DNA of 64,000 bases from Zemynaea arenosa (GCF_004614185.1 NZ_SPVF01000218.1:1-64000), one strand, 5' to 3'; shown: positions 1 to 11,245, counted from the stretch's first letter. The notes: generated from the sequence alone by a model not told the origin. Translations and numbers: made by a program.

Positions 1-57
1 GGCAGCATCCGGCGCGGCTGGCTGCGGGCGGCAGCGCGACGAATTCAGGTCAGGCAT
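1..57 (-). CDS. N-terminal fragment of an unidentified protein, cut by the window edge
   Basis: An ATG at 57 on the minus strand is preceded by a good ribosome-binding site (GAGGAA about eight bases upstream) and stays open to the edge, giving 19 codons that begin MPDLNSSRCRPQPAA. The stretch is too short to identify. It lies downstream of, and on the same strand as, the ANTAR regulator gene. In many proteobacteria such regulators precede nitrate or nitrile uptake and assimilation genes, so a transport or assimilation protein is a reasonable guess, but nothing in the visible residues shows it. Confidence 0.45.
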   Translation of the reverse strand, partial: MPDLNSSRCRPQPAAPDAA

Positions 58-301
58 GGTGTGTTCCTCGATATCGTGTCCAGCCGGTGTGCGCATGGGC
101 GCAGCGGGTGAAGCTGGAAAGTCAATCGGCGGTGCTTGGGGCCGAGGAAAGAAGGCGGCCGCAGGGAACAGGGCGGCAGGATGAGCGGCCCGACGTACGA
201 GAGGTCAGGCCACGAAACGCGCAACGGGCGTCAGGAGGAAGTGTACCTGAACGTTGCGCGCAATGTGTTGCTTTATGGATAGAATTTTACAATCGGCCCG
301 A
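58..301. other. 244-base intergenic leader between the ANTAR regulator and the edge gene
   Basis: No coding frame with a credible start is seen on either strand. Read on the minus strand it would be the 5' leader of the gene cut by the left edge. ANTAR proteins act by binding paired hexaloop hairpins in such leaders, so I looked for them: short GC-rich inverted repeats exist (for example TTGCGCGCAA at about 254-263), but no convincing pair of six-base-loop hairpins could be drawn by eye. No promoter is assigned. Confidence 0.4.
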
Positions 302-940
302 TTACTTCGTTGTTTTCAGGCGATTGTTGAAAGCGGAATGCAAGGCGTTGAGGGTCTCTTCCGCCGTCAGCAGCTGCTCCGCCACCTCATTGATCTTGCG
401 GCGCGAAGAGCGGGCGTGGTCGCGCAGGACTTCGAAGGCGGTGTTGCGGTCGGTGTGGAACTTGCTCATCAGGAGGCCGACGGCGAGGCTGGTCTCGCGG
501 CCCGCAGCCAGCGCGGCGTTGAGGTTCATCTCGGTGCGGCGCAGCTGGCGGATCTCGTCCGCGCGCGCCAGGGCCGCTTCAAAGGCCGGCATCAGGCGCT
601 CGGCATCCACCGGCTTGACGATGAAGCCCACGGCACCGTGGGCCGCGGCCTGCTTGCTCGACTCGGCGGTGCCGCTCCCGGACAGGAACATGAAGGGTAC
701 GGAAGTCTTGCTGTGCAGGTGGCGCGCCAGCTCCAGGCCGGACATGCCGGGCATGGAAATGTCGAGCAGGGCGATGTCCGGCTCACGCACGGCGACGTGC
801 TCCAGGGCTTCCTCGGCGGATTCGGCCTGGACCGTGTCGTAGCCATGATGACGCAGCACCTCGCCCAGGAAGGCGAGCAGCAGCTCATCGTCATCGACTA
901 TCAGGACCTGGCGCTTGGTGGCGGCGGTGGGCTGGTTCAT
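302..940 (-). CDS. ANTAR-domain response regulator (NasT/AmiR type)
   Basis: The 212-residue protein has an N-terminal receiver domain (about residues 10-125) with the acidic cluster VDDDE and phospho-acceptor Asp60 in LLDISMPG. A short coiled linker follows (RTEMNLNAALAAGRET), then a C-terminal ANTAR RNA-binding domain at about 145-205, recognisable from the spacing in AVGLLMSKF, AFEVLRDHAR and INEVAEQLL. ANTAR proteins dimerise and relieve transcription termination by binding RNA hairpins, often in nitrate, amide or ethanolamine operons. No partner kinase lies beside it. It ends 244 bases before the gene at the left edge, which may be its target. The start lies 33 bases after the thiE stop on the same strand. 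Confidence 0.9.
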   Translation of the reverse strand: MNQPTAATKRQVLIVDDDELLLAFLGEVLRHHGYDTVQAESAEEALEHVAVREPDIALLDISMPGMSGLELARHLHSKTSVPFMFLSGSGTAESSKQAAAHGAVGFIVKPVDAERLMPAFEAALARADEIRQLRRTEMNLNAALAAGRETSLAVGLLMSKFHTDRNTAFEVLRDHARSSRRKINEVAEQLLTAEETLNALHSAFNNRLKTTK

Positions 941-973
941 GGCGCCGATTATACGGGGCAGTTGATCGATCGG

Positions 974-1630
974 CTACAGGGCACCGTTGTTGTTCGGCGT
1001 AGGTACGGGGAACAGCGCGGCCATCTCCGCGGCGGCCGCGCCGGGGTCGGCGGCGTCGTAGATGGCGGAGATGGCGGCGGCCATGTGGGCGCCTCTCTCT
1101 ATCAGCGGAGCGGCGCGCTCCCTGGTCATGCCGCCGATGACCACCAGAGGGAGCGGGATGCTGTTTGCCGCTGCGCTGACGATGGCGGGGTCGGTGCGGA
1201 AGTCGTAGTGCTTTTTGGTGGACGGATAGAAGCCCCCGAAAGCCAGGTAGCTGGCGCCCTGCGCGTGGGCGTCGCGGGCACGCTGCAGGTCGCCGTAGCT
1301 GGACGCGCCGACGATCTTGTGCGGTCCCAGTTGTTGGCGGGCCTCGGCGACGCTGGCATCACGGCCACCGACGTGGACGCCGTCGGCGTCGAGCCGCTGG
1401 CAGAGGTCCATGTGGTCGTTGATGATCAAGGGGCACTGGTAGCCGCGGCACAGCGCCAGCAGGGCGGTGGCTTGTGCGAGCCGCAGATCCGCGGAAGCCG
1501 TCTTGTTGCGGTACTGGACCAAGGCGGCGCCATTTTGCAACGCGGCTGCGGTGGCGGCGAGCAGGCGGGCGGTGTCGGTCCAATCAGGGGTGACGAGGTA
1601 GAGGCCTTGCATGGGATGAGCTTTCATCAT
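974..1630 (-). CDS. thiE: Thiamine phosphate synthase ThiE
   Basis: This cytoplasmic TIM-barrel enzyme (218 residues) joins HMP-pyrophosphate and the carboxylated thiazole phosphate to give thiamine phosphate. Family motifs are visible: QYRNKTAS near the N-terminus, INDHMDLCQRLDADGVHVG for the pyrophosphate/Mg site, VGASSYGD, the loop AFGGFYPSTKKH, and VVIGGMTRE for phosphate binding. The ATG at 1630 overlaps the thiD stop as ATGA, implying translational coupling; the internal ATG at 1612 is the other possible start. It is the last gene of the thiCSGDE operon, under the upstream TPP riboswitch. Confidence 0.95.
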   Translation of the reverse strand: MMKAHPMQGLYLVTPDWTDTARLLAATAAALQNGAALVQYRNKTASADLRLAQATALLALCRGYQCPLIINDHMDLCQRLDADGVHVGGRDASVAEARQQLGPHKIVGASSYGDLQRARDAHAQGASYLAFGGFYPSTKKHYDFRTDPAIVSAAANSIPLPLVVIGGMTRERAAPLIERGAHMAAAISAIYDAADPGAAAAEMAALFPVPTPNNNGAL

Positions 1631-2559
1631 GTGTGAAGGGCGCGGCGTGGGATCAGCTGGCCGGCGCCGATGGCGTAGGCCTTGGACAGGGTGCGATGCG
1701 TGTAGGTTTGAGCCTGCATGAGAGCGTCCTCCAGCGGCAGTCCGCGCGCGAGGGCGGCGGCGATGCTGGCGGCGAGCGTGCATCCGCTGCCGTGAAAGCT
1801 CCCGGGCAGGCGCGGCCAGCTCCAGGTGCGCTTCGGCGCGCCCGGCGACGCAGGCACCGATGCCGGTACGCTGCCCAGCCTTGGCGCAGGCGCCCGCGCG
1901 GGCGCGTGGTCGCAGGCGTGCAAACGGGCGTGCCACTGGTTGAGAATTGTGGGGCCGTCGGAGTGGCCGCCGGTGACGAGCAGGTGCGGGACGGCGCTGT
2001 AATCGGCGGCCAGCGACTCGGGCTCGTTGGGCGTGGCGATGGTGGCCAGCGGGAGCAGAATATGCAACCATTTGGTTGCATATTCATCCTGCGAGAGTGC
2101 GTCGCCGGCGCCGCTGGCCAGCACCGGGTCCAGCACCACCGGCAGCTGCGGGTCGCGCTTGCGCAGGTGGGTGATCACACGCGCGATGGCGTGGGCGTTC
2201 GCGGCATTACCGGGAACGCCCAGCTTCACGGCGTGGATCGCAACGCCCCCATCGACCAGCGCGCGCGCCTGCCGTTCGATCAGCGCCGCGTCCACGCACT
2301 GCAGCCCGTGGACGCGATTCTGGTCCTGCACCGTCAGCGCCGTCACGATCGGCAGCGCATGCGCACCGTTGGCGGAAATAGCCTCGATATCCGCCGCGAT
2401 GCCCGCGCCGCCCGACGGATCGAGCCCCGCAAACACCAGCACCGCCGGGCGCGCGTGGTGCGGGAACTGCCGCCCTGTGGGCGCGCCCATCCCGGCATTG
2501 TGGCGCGACTCGCCGCCACCCGCCGAGGCGCCGCCGCGCAGTGTCGCGGCACTGCTCAC
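1627..2559 (-). CDS. thiD: Hydroxymethylpyrimidine/phosphomethylpyrimidine kinase ThiD
   Basis: A ribokinase-fold enzyme that phosphorylates HMP twice to supply ThiE. The N-terminal [16 protein letters not shown], central [19 protein letters not shown], and C-terminal [15 protein letters not shown] (anion hole and catalytic region) identify it. I place the start at GTG 2559 because it overlaps the thiG stop as GTGA and has GGAGG about nine bases upstream, giving 310 residues; ATG at 2490 would give 287. A proline/alanine-rich stretch of about 30 residues (bases about 1840-1925) sits between the TGGH strand and the catalytic segment and is longer than usual for the family. Confidence 0.93.
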   Translation of the reverse strand: MSSAATLRGGASAGGGESRHNAGMGAPTGRQFPHHARPAVLVFAGLDPSGGAGIAADIEAISANGAHALPIVTALTVQDQNRVHGLQCVDAALIERQARALVDGGVAIHAVKLGVPGNAANAHAIARVITHLRKRDPQLPVVLDPVLASGAGDALSQDEYATKWLHILLPLATIATPNEPESLAADYSAVPHLLVTGGHSDGPTILNQWHARLHACDHAPARAPAPRLGSVPASVPASPGAPKRTWSWPRLPGSFHGSGCTLAASIAAALARGLPLEDALMQAQTYTHRTLSKAYAIGAGQLIPRRALHT

Positions 2560-3344
2560 GTGGCGAGGCCCTCCAACGGGGACGAGGGACTGGCGGCGAA
2601 GCGGCGCGGCATGCGGCCGGCGAGAAAGGCCTGACGCCCGGCTGCCACGCCCAAGCGCATCGCATGCGCCATCCGCACCGGCTCGCGCGCCGCCGCGATG
2701 GCGGTGTTCATCAGTACCCCGTCGCAGCCCAGCTCCATCGCGATCGCCGCATCCGACGTCGTCCCCACACCGGCGTCCACGATCACCGGCACCCTCGCCT
2801 GCTCCACGATCAGCCGCAGATTCCACGGATTCAGAATCCCCATGCCGGACCCGATCAGCGACGCCAGCGGCATGATGGCGGCACACCCGATCTGCTCCAG
2901 CATGCGCGCCTGGATCGGATCGTCGCTGCAATAGACCATCACGTCGAACCCATCGCGCACCAGCCGCTCGGCCGCGGCCAAGGTCTCCGGCATGTTGGGG
3001 AACAGCGTGGTCTCATCCCCCAGCACCTCCAGCTTCACGAGCTTGTGCCCACCCAGCAGCTCGCGCGCCATCTGCAGCGTATAGACCGCGTCGTCCGCGC
3101 TGTAGCAGCCCGCCGTATTGGGCAGGATGGTGTAGCGCGATGGCGGCAGCACATCGAGCAGGTTGGGCTGGCCCAGATGCTGCCCCAGGTTCACGCGCCG
3201 GATCGCCACCGTGACGATTTGCGCACCAGACGCCTCCACTGCATCGCGCGTCTCGTTGAAGTCCTTGTACTTGCCGGTGCCGACCAGCAGCCGCGAGTCA
3301 TATGCGCGCCCGGCGATGGTCAATTTGTCGTTCGTGTTATTCAT
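2556..3344 (-). CDS. thiG: Thiazole synthase ThiG
   Basis: The 262-residue TIM-barrel enzyme forms the thiazole phosphate ring from deoxyxylulose 5-phosphate, dehydroglycine and the thiocarboxylate of ThiS. Diagnostic stretches are [11 protein letters not shown], the [13 protein letters not shown] loop, [16 protein letters not shown] carrying the Schiff-base lysine, [11 protein letters not shown] and [12 protein letters not shown]. The ATG at 3344 follows a GAGGGG ribosome-binding site; an open upstream extension overlaps thiS and has no support. It sits directly after thiS and overlaps thiD by four bases. No thiO or thiH, which make dehydroglycine, is present in this operon. Confidence 0.95.
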   Translation of the reverse strand: MNNTNDKLTIAGRAYDSRLLVGTGKYKDFNETRDAVEASGAQIVTVAIRRVNLGQHLGQPNLLDVLPPSRYTILPNTAGCYSADDAVYTLQMARELLGGHKLVKLEVLGDETTLFPNMPETLAAAERLVRDGFDVMVYCSDDPIQARMLEQIGCAAIMPLASLIGSGMGILNPWNLRLIVEQARVPVIVDAGVGTTSDAAIAMELGCDGVLMNTAIAAAREPVRMAHAMRLGVAAGRQAFLAGRMPRRFAASPSSPLEGLAT

Positions 3345-3355
3345 CCTGATTCCCC

Positions 3356-5457
<2,102 letters not shown>

Positions 5458-5462
5458 TCACA

Positions 5463-5552
5463 AGCTTCCCTTCGCTGGCATTATCCAGATCAGGTTCAGA
5501 GGGTGTTTCTCACCCGCGCCGCCCATCGCTGAGCATTGCAGGACCCCTAGCT
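5463..5552 (-). promoter_or_regulatory. TPP riboswitch (THI element)
   Basis: Read on the minus strand, the region carries the conserved THI-box pieces in order: GGGGTCC near the start, GGTGAGAAACACCC in the pyrimidine-sensing arm, then TGAACCTGATCCAGATAATG and CAGCGAAGGGAAG. This is the TPP aptamer. It lies between a sigma70-like promoter and thiC, so it should control the whole thiCSGDE operon. I cannot tell from the sequence whether the expression platform works on translation or termination; no long T-run follows the aptamer, which leans towards translational control. Confidence 0.96.
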
Positions 5553-5576
5553 GTGCCGCCTCGCGGCGACGGGCGC

Positions 5577-5603
5577 ATTATACGCAGATTATGAAAAACG
5601 CAA
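5577..5603 (-). promoter_or_regulatory. Predicted sigma70 promoter of the thi operon
   Basis: On the minus strand a perfect TATAAT (5582-5577) is preceded by TTGCGT (5603-5598) with a 15-base spacer, or TTTGCG with 16. Transcription would begin near 5570, about 20 bases before the TPP aptamer, which fits the riboswitch position. The -10 box is strong evidence; the -35 is weaker because of the short spacer. Confidence 0.65.
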
Positions 5604-5632
5604 AGGCCGGCGGCGCGGCGCGTCGAGATGAG

Positions 5633-6049
5633 TCAGGCCGCGCCGAGGCGGGACAGGGCGCGGTTGGCTTCGTCGATGCCGGGCCGGATGCCGCGCACTG
5701 CGTATAGATCCCGCGCTTCGCGCCAGGTGGCGATGCAGTCGGCGTCGCGGTGCAGAGCACCGTAGGCCAGCGCCAGCGGGCGCAGGGTATTGGCCAGTTC
5801 CAGCGGATCGACTGCGTCATCGGCGCGCCGCAGGTGCAGGGCTTCCTCCAGCGGCGCCAGCGCGGCTGCAGCGTCACCAGCGTCGAGCAGCACGTCGCCA
5901 AAATGGCGCAGCGTGTGTGCCAGCTGGTCCGCCTCGCCCGCGTGCCGGAGGCACTGCACGGCAGCACCATACAGCACCGCCGCCCGCGCCAAATCGCGCG
6001 CGGCGCGAGCGGCCTTGGCCTGCGCAATCAGCATGTCGCATTCGATCAT
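5633..6049 (-). CDS. Small TPR-like repeat protein
   Basis: The 138-residue protein is almost all alpha-helical and shows TPR-like helix pairs, for example ARAAVLYGAAVQCLRHAGEADQLAHT, then HFGDVLLDAGDAAAALAPLEEAL, then LANTLRPLALAYGALHRDADCIATWREA. It has no signal peptide or membrane segment. A strong ribosome-binding site (AGGGAGGGG) precedes the ATG at 6049. It follows the serine hydrolase gene by 41 bases on the same strand and is probably co-transcribed. Its role is unknown; such proteins usually serve as protein-interaction scaffolds. Confidence 0.8.
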   Translation of the reverse strand: MIECDMLIAQAKAARAARDLARAAVLYGAAVQCLRHAGEADQLAHTLRHFGDVLLDAGDAAAALAPLEEALHLRRADDAVDPLELANTLRPLALAYGALHRDADCIATWREARDLYAVRGIRPGIDEANRALSRLGAA

Positions 6050-6090
6050 GCGCCCCTCCCTAGCTGCGAGTCGTCCTGTTCGTTCGGCCC

Positions 6091-7473
6091 TTACTTTGGA
6101 CCGAAACCGTTGATCTTGCCCTCCGCGTCCAGCCCAAAGTCCCAGGTCACCGCCTTCGACCCGTGCCGCGCGCGGTACTGGCGATGGATGCCACTCTCCT
6201 TCGGCTCGTCGATCACGAGCACGAACTCGTCAAAACCCTTGAGCGACCGGAAGAACGGCAGCAGGAAAGTCTTCATCGGCCCCACAAAGTCCTTGCGCCC
6301 ACCCGCGCTGAAGCGGGACTCGTCCACCTTGCCCGCCAGTGCATCCGCGATCATCGCGCGCAGCTCCGCCGTCACCGCCGGACGCGTATCGGCAATCCCC
6401 GTCGGCATGACGATCGGCGGCGGCGGGAAGTACAGCTCGGACACGCCTTGCGCCAGGTACGGATACAGCGACTGCCCGTTGGTCAGCACGATGAAGGTCG
6501 CACGCTCCTTCGGAAAATGCAGGATGTCCGAGAGTGCCGGACCGCCCGAATGGCCGACCGTGCGGTGGCCGTTGATTTCGCGGACCGCCCAGCCGGCACC
6601 GAAATTGTTGACGCCTCCTTTGCCGAGCGGCTGCTGCCACCACATCGCATCCTTCGACTCCTGCCGCAGGAAGCGTGTGCCGTCCAGCGCCACCGCGACC
6701 TTGGCCAGGTCGGCGGCGGAGGTCAGCAGCCCGCCCGCGTCATAGCTCATCGGCCCGAAGAAGAAGCTGAAGTTCACGTGTCGCCCATCGCTCCAGTCGT
6801 ACACGCTGGCGCGGCGTGGCAGCACGTCCACGCTGCGCCTGTTGGGTTCCCCGGTTGCGTTCTCGAAGGCGGTATCGCGCAGGCCGAGCGGCCCCACCAC
6901 GTATTTCACTAGCGCCTCGGTGTACGGCATCCCCGCGGCTACTTCGATCACCTTGCTCAACACATTGTAGCCACCGATCCCGTATTCGGACGATTCGCCC
7001 GGCGCATGCGTCAACGGCAGCGCCGCCGCCGCGGCCACGTAGTCATCGAGCGTGGCCCCATCCTTGGTCTTGACCTGGTCCGGAATGCCGGACGAATGGT
7101 TGGCCAGTTCGCGCACCGTGACCGGCTTCCAGGCCTCCGGCGCGTCCTTGAGATAGAGCGCGATGCTGTCATCCAGCTTGAGCTTTCCCGCCTCGGCCAG
7201 CCGCGCCAGCAGCATGCCGGTGAACGGCTTGGTCGACGACGCGAGCTGGAAGCGCGTATCCGGCGTCACCTTCTGCTGCCACTCCAGGTTGGCCAGCCCG
7301 TAGGTCTGCAGCTTGACCACTTTCCCGTCCCGGACAATGGCCACCGCCGCTCCGGGAACGTGGTTGAGCGCCATCTGCGCGCGCAGATAGTCGTCCACCT
7401 TGTCGGCGTGCGCCGCCGCCGAAGCGGCAGCGGCCACGCAGGCCAGCAGCGTGCGAATCAACCGGTACTTCAT
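6091..7473 (-). CDS. Secreted serine hydrolase of the beta-lactamase/PBP-like family (class C fold)
   Basis: A 460-residue protein with a Sec signal peptide (MKYRLIRTLLACVAAAASAAAHA) followed by a penicillin-binding-protein/class C beta-lactamase domain. The catalytic SxxK is Ser79-Ser-Thr-Lys82, and a HSGG in the third motif position (GHSGG) fits the family. The usual YxN motif reads YGI (in SSEYGIGGYN), so the Asn is replaced. A C-terminal part of about 100 residues may be a lipocalin-like or accessory domain. ATG at 7473 has an AGGAGAG ribosome-binding site; an ATG at 7512 lacks one. Members include esterases, D-aminopeptidases and EstB-like enzymes, so resistance should not be assumed. 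Confidence 0.88.
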   Translation of the reverse strand: MKYRLIRTLLACVAAAASAAAHADKVDDYLRAQMALNHVPGAAVAIVRDGKVVKLQTYGLANLEWQQKVTPDTRFQLASSTKPFTGMLLARLAEAGKLKLDDSIALYLKDAPEAWKPVTVRELANHSSGIPDQVKTKDGATLDDYVAAAAALPLTHAPGESSEYGIGGYNVLSKVIEVAAGMPYTEALVKYVVGPLGLRDTAFENATGEPNRRSVDVLPRRASVYDWSDGRHVNFSFFFGPMSYDAGGLLTSAADLAKVAVALDGTRFLRQESKDAMWWQQPLGKGGVNNFGAGWAVREINGHRTVGHSGGPALSDILHFPKERATFIVLTNGQSLYPYLAQGVSELYFPPPPIVMPTGIADTRPAVTAELRAMIADALAGKVDESRFSAGGRKDFVGPMKTFLLPFFRSLKGFDEFVLVIDEPKESGIHRQYRARHGSKAVTWDFGLDAEGKINGFGPK

Positions 7474-7596
7474 GCATATCTCTCCTGGTGAGCCGGCCCC
7501 ATTGGCAGGCAACGGCCCAAGTTAGCACGGAACCTGCGCGAAAACTTTCGCAAAGTTGTCAGCTCCCCCACCCGTGGGGACAGGCGTGCCGTCATC

Positions 7597-7602
7597 TATA
7601 AT
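7597..7602 (+). promoter_or_regulatory. Predicted -10 box for valS
   Basis: A perfect TATAAT lies 45 bases before the valS ATG. The -35 region is poor, but a small palindrome (CCCCACCCGTGGGG, about 7566-7579) occupies that position and could be an operator or fold in the DNA. The valS leader is too short for a T-box, as expected in this group. Confidence 0.5.
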
Positions 7603-7646
7603 GTGCGATTCCGATATCACATACACTTCCCCCCAAGTCCCCGACC

Positions 7647-10451
7647 ATGGAACTAGCCAAGTCTTTCGAGCCCGCCGACATAGAAGCGTTCTGGCGCACC
7701 GAGTGGGAAAAGCGCGGTTACTACACCGCCCACATCGACACCAACCGTCCCTCCTTCAGCATCCAGCTGCCGCCGCCGAACGTGACCGGCACCCTGCACA
7801 TGGGCCACGCGTTCAACCAGACCATCATGGACGGCCTGACGCGCTACTACCGCATGCGCGGCTATAACACCGCCTGGGTGCCGGGCACCGACCACGCGGG
7901 CATCGCGACCCAGATCGTGGTCGAGCGCCAGTTGGACGCGCAGAAGATCTCGCGCCATGACCTCGGCCGCGAAGCCTTCGTCGAGAAGGTCTGGGAGTGG
8001 AAGGAAAAGTCGGGCAACACCATCACCGGCCAGATGCGCCGCCTTGGCACCTCGCCCGACTGGCAGCGCGAATACTTCACCATGGACGAGCCGCGCTCGA
8101 AGACCGTGACCGAAGTCTTCGTGCGCCTGTTCGAACAGGGCCTGATCTACCGCGGCAAGCGCCTGGTCAACTGGGACCCGAAACTGGGCACCGCCGTCTC
8201 CGACCTGGAAGTGGTGTCGGAAGAAGAAGACGGCTCGATGTGGTACATCCGCTATCCGCTGGCCGATGGCAGCGGCCACCTGACCGTGGCCACCACCCGC
8301 CCGGAAACCCTGCTGGGCGACGTGGCCGTGGCCGTGGACCCGACCGATGAGCGCTACCAGCACCTGGTCGGCAAAATGCTGGTGCTGCCGCTGGTCGGCC
8401 GCGAGATCCCCATCATCGCCGATTCCTATGTCGACAAGGCCTTCGGCACCGGCTGCGTGAAGATCACGCCCGCGCACGACTTCAACGACTACCAGGTGGG
8501 CCAGCGCCACAACCTGGCGATGCCGTCCATCCTCACGCTGGACGCGAAGATCAGCGACGAGGCGCCGGAAGCCTACCGCGGCATGGACCGTTTCGCGGCC
8601 CGCAAGCAGATCGTGGCGGACCTCGACACCGCCGGCCTGCTGCAGGAAGTGAAGCCGCACAAGCTGATGGTCCCGCGCGGCGACCGCACCGGCGTGGTGA
8701 TCGAGCCGATGCTGACCGACCAGTGGTTCGTGGCCATGTCCAAGCCGGCGCCGGAAGGCACCTATAACCCGGGCAAGTCGATCGCCGACGTGGCGCTGGA
8801 AAAAGTGGCCAGCGGCGAGATCAAGTTCGTGCCGGAGAACTGGACCACCACCTACAACCAGTGGCTGAACAACATCCAGGACTGGTGCATCTCGCGCCAG
8901 CTGTGGTGGGGCCACCGCATCCCGGCGTGGTACGACGCCGCCGGCAACGTCTATGTCGCGCGCACCGAGGAAGAAGCGCAGGCGCAGGCCGCAGCCAAAG
9001 GCCAGGCAGGCCCGCTCACGCGCGACAACGACGTGCTGGACACCTGGTTCTCCTCCGCCCTGGTCCCCTTCTCGACCATGGGCTGGCCGGAGCAGACTCC
9101 GGACATGAGCGCCTTCCTGCCTTCGTCCGTGCTGGTGACAGGCTTCGACATCATCTTCTTCTGGGTGGCGCGGATGGTCATGATGACCGCTCACTTCACC
9201 GGCAAGATCCCGTTCCACACCGTGTACGTGCACGGGCTGGTGCGCGATGCGAATGGCCAGAAGATGTCCAAGTCCAAGGGCAACACGCTGGACCCGATCG
9301 ACCTCATTGACGGCATCGCGGTGGAAGACCTGGTGGCCAAGCGCACCACGGGCCTCATGAACCCGCGCGACGCCGAGAAAATTGCCAAGGCCACCCGCAA
9401 GGAATTCGCGGCCGGCATTCCGGCCTTCGGCACGGACGCGGTGCGCTTCACGATGGCCAGCCTGGCTTCGCTCGGCCGCAACATCAACTTCGACCTGAAT
9501 CGCTGCGAAGGCTACCGCAACTTCTGCAACAAGCTGTGGAACGCGACCCGCTTCGTGCTGATGAACACCGAAGGCCACGACTGCACCGCGAGCGAGGCCG
9601 ACCTGTCGATGGCGGACAAGTGGATCATCTCGCTCCTGCAGCGCACCGAGGCCGCCGTGGCCGAAGGCTTCGAGGAATACCGCTTCGACAATATCGCCAA
9701 CACGATCTACAAATTCGTGTGGGACGAGTACTGCGACTGGTACCTGGAGCTGGCCAAGGTGCAGATCCAGAATGGCACTCCAGGCCAGCAGAAGGCCACC
9801 CGCCACACGCTGCTGCGCGTGCTGGAAGTGGTGCTGCGCCTCGCGCACCCGGTGATCCCGTTCGTGACCGAAGCGCTGTGGCAGGCCGTCGCGCCGCTGG
9901 CCGGCAAGACACTCAACGCGGCGGGCGACTCCATCATGACCCAGCCCTACCCGATCGCGAACCTCTCCAAGATCGACGAACAGGCCGAGGGCTGGATGGC
10001 GCAGCTCAAGACCTTCATCGACTCCACCCGCAACCTGCGCGGCGAGATGAAACTGGCTCCGTCCCTGCGCGTGCCGCTGCTGATCGAAGCGGCGGGTACG
10101 GACAAGACGGCCGCCGGCGAATTCGCCCCGTACATCCAGGCGCTGGCCAAGCTGGCCGAAGTCCAGATCGTGGATGTGCTGCCGGAGTCCCCGGCCGCGG
10201 TCTCCGTGGTCGGCACCACGAAGCTGATGCTGAAAGTGGAGATCGACGTGGCTGCGGAGCGCGAGCGCCTGTCCAAGGAGATCGCGCGCCTGGAAGGCGA
10301 AGTCGCGAAGGCCAACGGCAAGCTGTCCAGCGAGAGCTTTGTCGCCCGTGCCCCGGCCGCCGTGGTGCAGCAGGAGCGCGAGCGCGTGGCCACCTTCTCC
10401 GCCACCCTGGAGAAGATGCGCGAGCAGTTTGCTAAGTTGCCGGTGGCCTGA
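7647..10451 (+). CDS. valS: Valine--tRNA ligase ValS
   Basis: A class I aminoacyl-tRNA synthetase of 934 residues, near the usual bacterial length. The HIGH motif is His51-Met-Gly-His54 in [10 protein letters not shown] and the KMSKS motif is Lys539-543 in QKMSKSKGN. The large CP1 editing domain lies between them (for example [13 protein letters not shown] and [12 protein letters not shown]). The anticodon-binding domain follows, and a C-terminal coiled coil (about 875-930, rich in [17 protein letters not shown]) binds tRNA. It is transcribed divergently from the serine hydrolase and ends in a clear terminator hairpin. Confidence 0.98.
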   Translation: MELAKSFEPADIEAFWRTEWEKRGYYTAHIDTNRPSFSIQLPPPNVTGTLHMGHAFNQTIMDGLTRYYRMRGYNTAWVPGTDHAGIATQIVVERQLDAQKISRHDLGREAFVEKVWEWKEKSGNTITGQMRRLGTSPDWQREYFTMDEPRSKTVTEVFVRLFEQGLIYRGKRLVNWDPKLGTAVSDLEVVSEEEDGSMWYIRYPLADGSGHLTVATTRPETLLGDVAVAVDPTDERYQHLVGKMLVLPLVGREIPIIADSYVDKAFGTGCVKITPAHDFNDYQVGQRHNLAMPSILTLDAKISDEAPEAYRGMDRFAARKQIVADLDTAGLLQEVKPHKLMVPRGDRTGVVIEPMLTDQWFVAMSKPAPEGTYNPGKSIADVALEKVASGEIKFVPENWTTTYNQWLNNIQDWCISRQLWWGHRIPAWYDAAGNVYVARTEEEAQAQAAAKGQAGPLTRDNDVLDTWFSSALVPFSTMGWPEQTPDMSAFLPSSVLVTGFDIIFFWVARMVMMTAHFTGKIPFHTVYVHGLVRDANGQKMSKSKGNTLDPIDLIDGIAVEDLVAKRTTGLMNPRDAEKIAKATRKEFAAGIPAFGTDAVRFTMASLASLGRNINFDLNRCEGYRNFCNKLWNATRFVLMNTEGHDCTASEADLSMADKWIISLLQRTEAAVAEGFEEYRFDNIANTIYKFVWDEYCDWYLELAKVQIQNGTPGQQKATRHTLLRVLEVVLRLAHPVIPFVTEALWQAVAPLAGKTLNAAGDSIMTQPYPIANLSKIDEQAEGWMAQLKTFIDSTRNLRGEMKLAPSLRVPLLIEAAGTDKTAAGEFAPYIQALAKLAEVQIVDVLPESPAAVSVVGTTKLMLKVEIDVAAERERLSKEIARLEGEVAKANGKLSSESFVARAPAAVVQQERERVATFSATLEKMREQFAKLPVA

Positions 10452-10499
10452 CCTGCGGGGCCGCCGAAATGGCCCCCAGGGACATGTGATTGACCCGTG

Positions 10500-10525
10500 C
10501 GCCCACCCTTTGCGGTGGGCGTTTT
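10500..10525 (+). terminator. Rho-independent terminator of valS
   Basis: An eight-base stem CGCCCACC/GGTGGGCG (10500-10507 with 10514-10521) with a six-base loop is followed by TTTT. It lies 49 bases after the valS stop and before the next gene. Confidence 0.75.
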
Positions 10526-10578
10526 GCTACACTCGTCCCACCCAGCCTTAACCACATTCTTACGAACGGAGACACATC

Positions 10579-11022
10579 ATGCGTACCTCGATCCTTGCCG
10601 CCTGCGCCGCCGCCGTGCTGGCCCTGCCCTCCGCCTGGGCGCAGGACACCCCGGTCGGCCTGTGGAAGAACATCGACGACCAGACCGGCCAGCCCAAGGC
10701 GCTGATCCGCATCAGCGATAACAACGGCGTGCTGGAAGGCCGCATCGAAAAGCTGTTCCGCCCCACGAACGAAGACCAGAACCCCAAGTGCGTGAAGTGC
10801 GAGGGCCAGCTCAAGGACCAGCCGATCATCGGCATGACCATCCTGAATAACCTGCGCAAGGACGGCAACGAGTACAACGGCGGCACCATTCTCGACCCGG
10901 GCAACGGCAAGACCTACAAGTCCAAGCTCAAGCTGGTCGACGGCGGCAAGAAGCTGGACGTGCGCGGCTACATCGGCATGCCGATGCTGGGCCGGACCCA
11001 GACGTGGGTGCGTCAGGAATAA
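10579..11022 (+). CDS. Secreted DUF2147 family protein
   Basis: The 147-residue protein has a Sec signal peptide (MRTSILAACAAAVLALPSAWAQ) and a single DUF2147 domain, recognisable from VGLWKNIDDQTGQPKALIRI, the paired cysteines in CVKCEG, GMTILNNLRKDGNEYNGGTILDPGNGKTYKSKL and LDVRGYIGMPMLGRTQ. The family is common in Burkholderiales and Bacteroidetes, is predicted to be periplasmic and beta-rich, and has no firmly established activity. The gene stands alone: terminators flank it on both sides. Confidence 0.88.
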   Translation: MRTSILAACAAAVLALPSAWAQDTPVGLWKNIDDQTGQPKALIRISDNNGVLEGRIEKLFRPTNEDQNPKCVKCEGQLKDQPIIGMTILNNLRKDGNEYNGGTILDPGNGKTYKSKLKLVDGGKKLDVRGYIGMPMLGRTQTWVRQE

Positions 11023-11071
11023 GATTTGTGAAGGAAAACTGAAACAAACGATTGCTTGTTTCGCCAAAAAG

Positions 11072-11098
11072 CCGCCTGTTCATCAGGCGGTTTTTTTA
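11072..11098 (+). terminator. Rho-independent terminator after the DUF2147 gene
   Basis: A seven-base stem CCGCCTG/CAGGCGG (11072-11078 with 11084-11090), loop TTCAT, is followed directly by seven T residues. It separates the DUF2147 gene from the phc-like operon. Confidence 0.92.
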
Positions 11099-11125
11099 TT
11101 GGAAAAAGTGACGTAAAGATGCAAC

Positions 11126-11171
11126 TTTTCCTTCGACTAAACATTTCATTTAGGAAAACGGTCGTTATACT
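11126..11171 (+). promoter_or_regulatory. Candidate promoter with AT-rich dyad upstream of the phcB-like gene
   Basis: The 90 bases between the terminator and the phcB-like start are markedly AT-rich compared with the surroundings. TATACT at 11166-11171 could be a -10 box. Just upstream lie nested inverted repeats: TTTTC...GAAAA and CTAAA...TTTAG between about 11126 and 11158. This arrangement could be an operator for the quorum-sensing operon, but no known binding motif was matched. Confidence 0.4.
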
Positions 11172-11245
11172 TATTCCATCAGGCGGGTGATTTGACCTCA
11201 CCCAATACACAGAGGTGCATACTGGATCAAAAGGGGCGCGCACAC

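Noticed and set aside
58-301. Paired hexaloop ANTAR hairpins in the left leader
   Set aside because: I could not draw two convincing six-base-loop stems by eye.
254-1636. Open frame on the plus strand over the ANTAR regulator and thiE
   Set aside because: Gly/Ala/Val-rich shadow; both minus-strand genes have clear family motifs.
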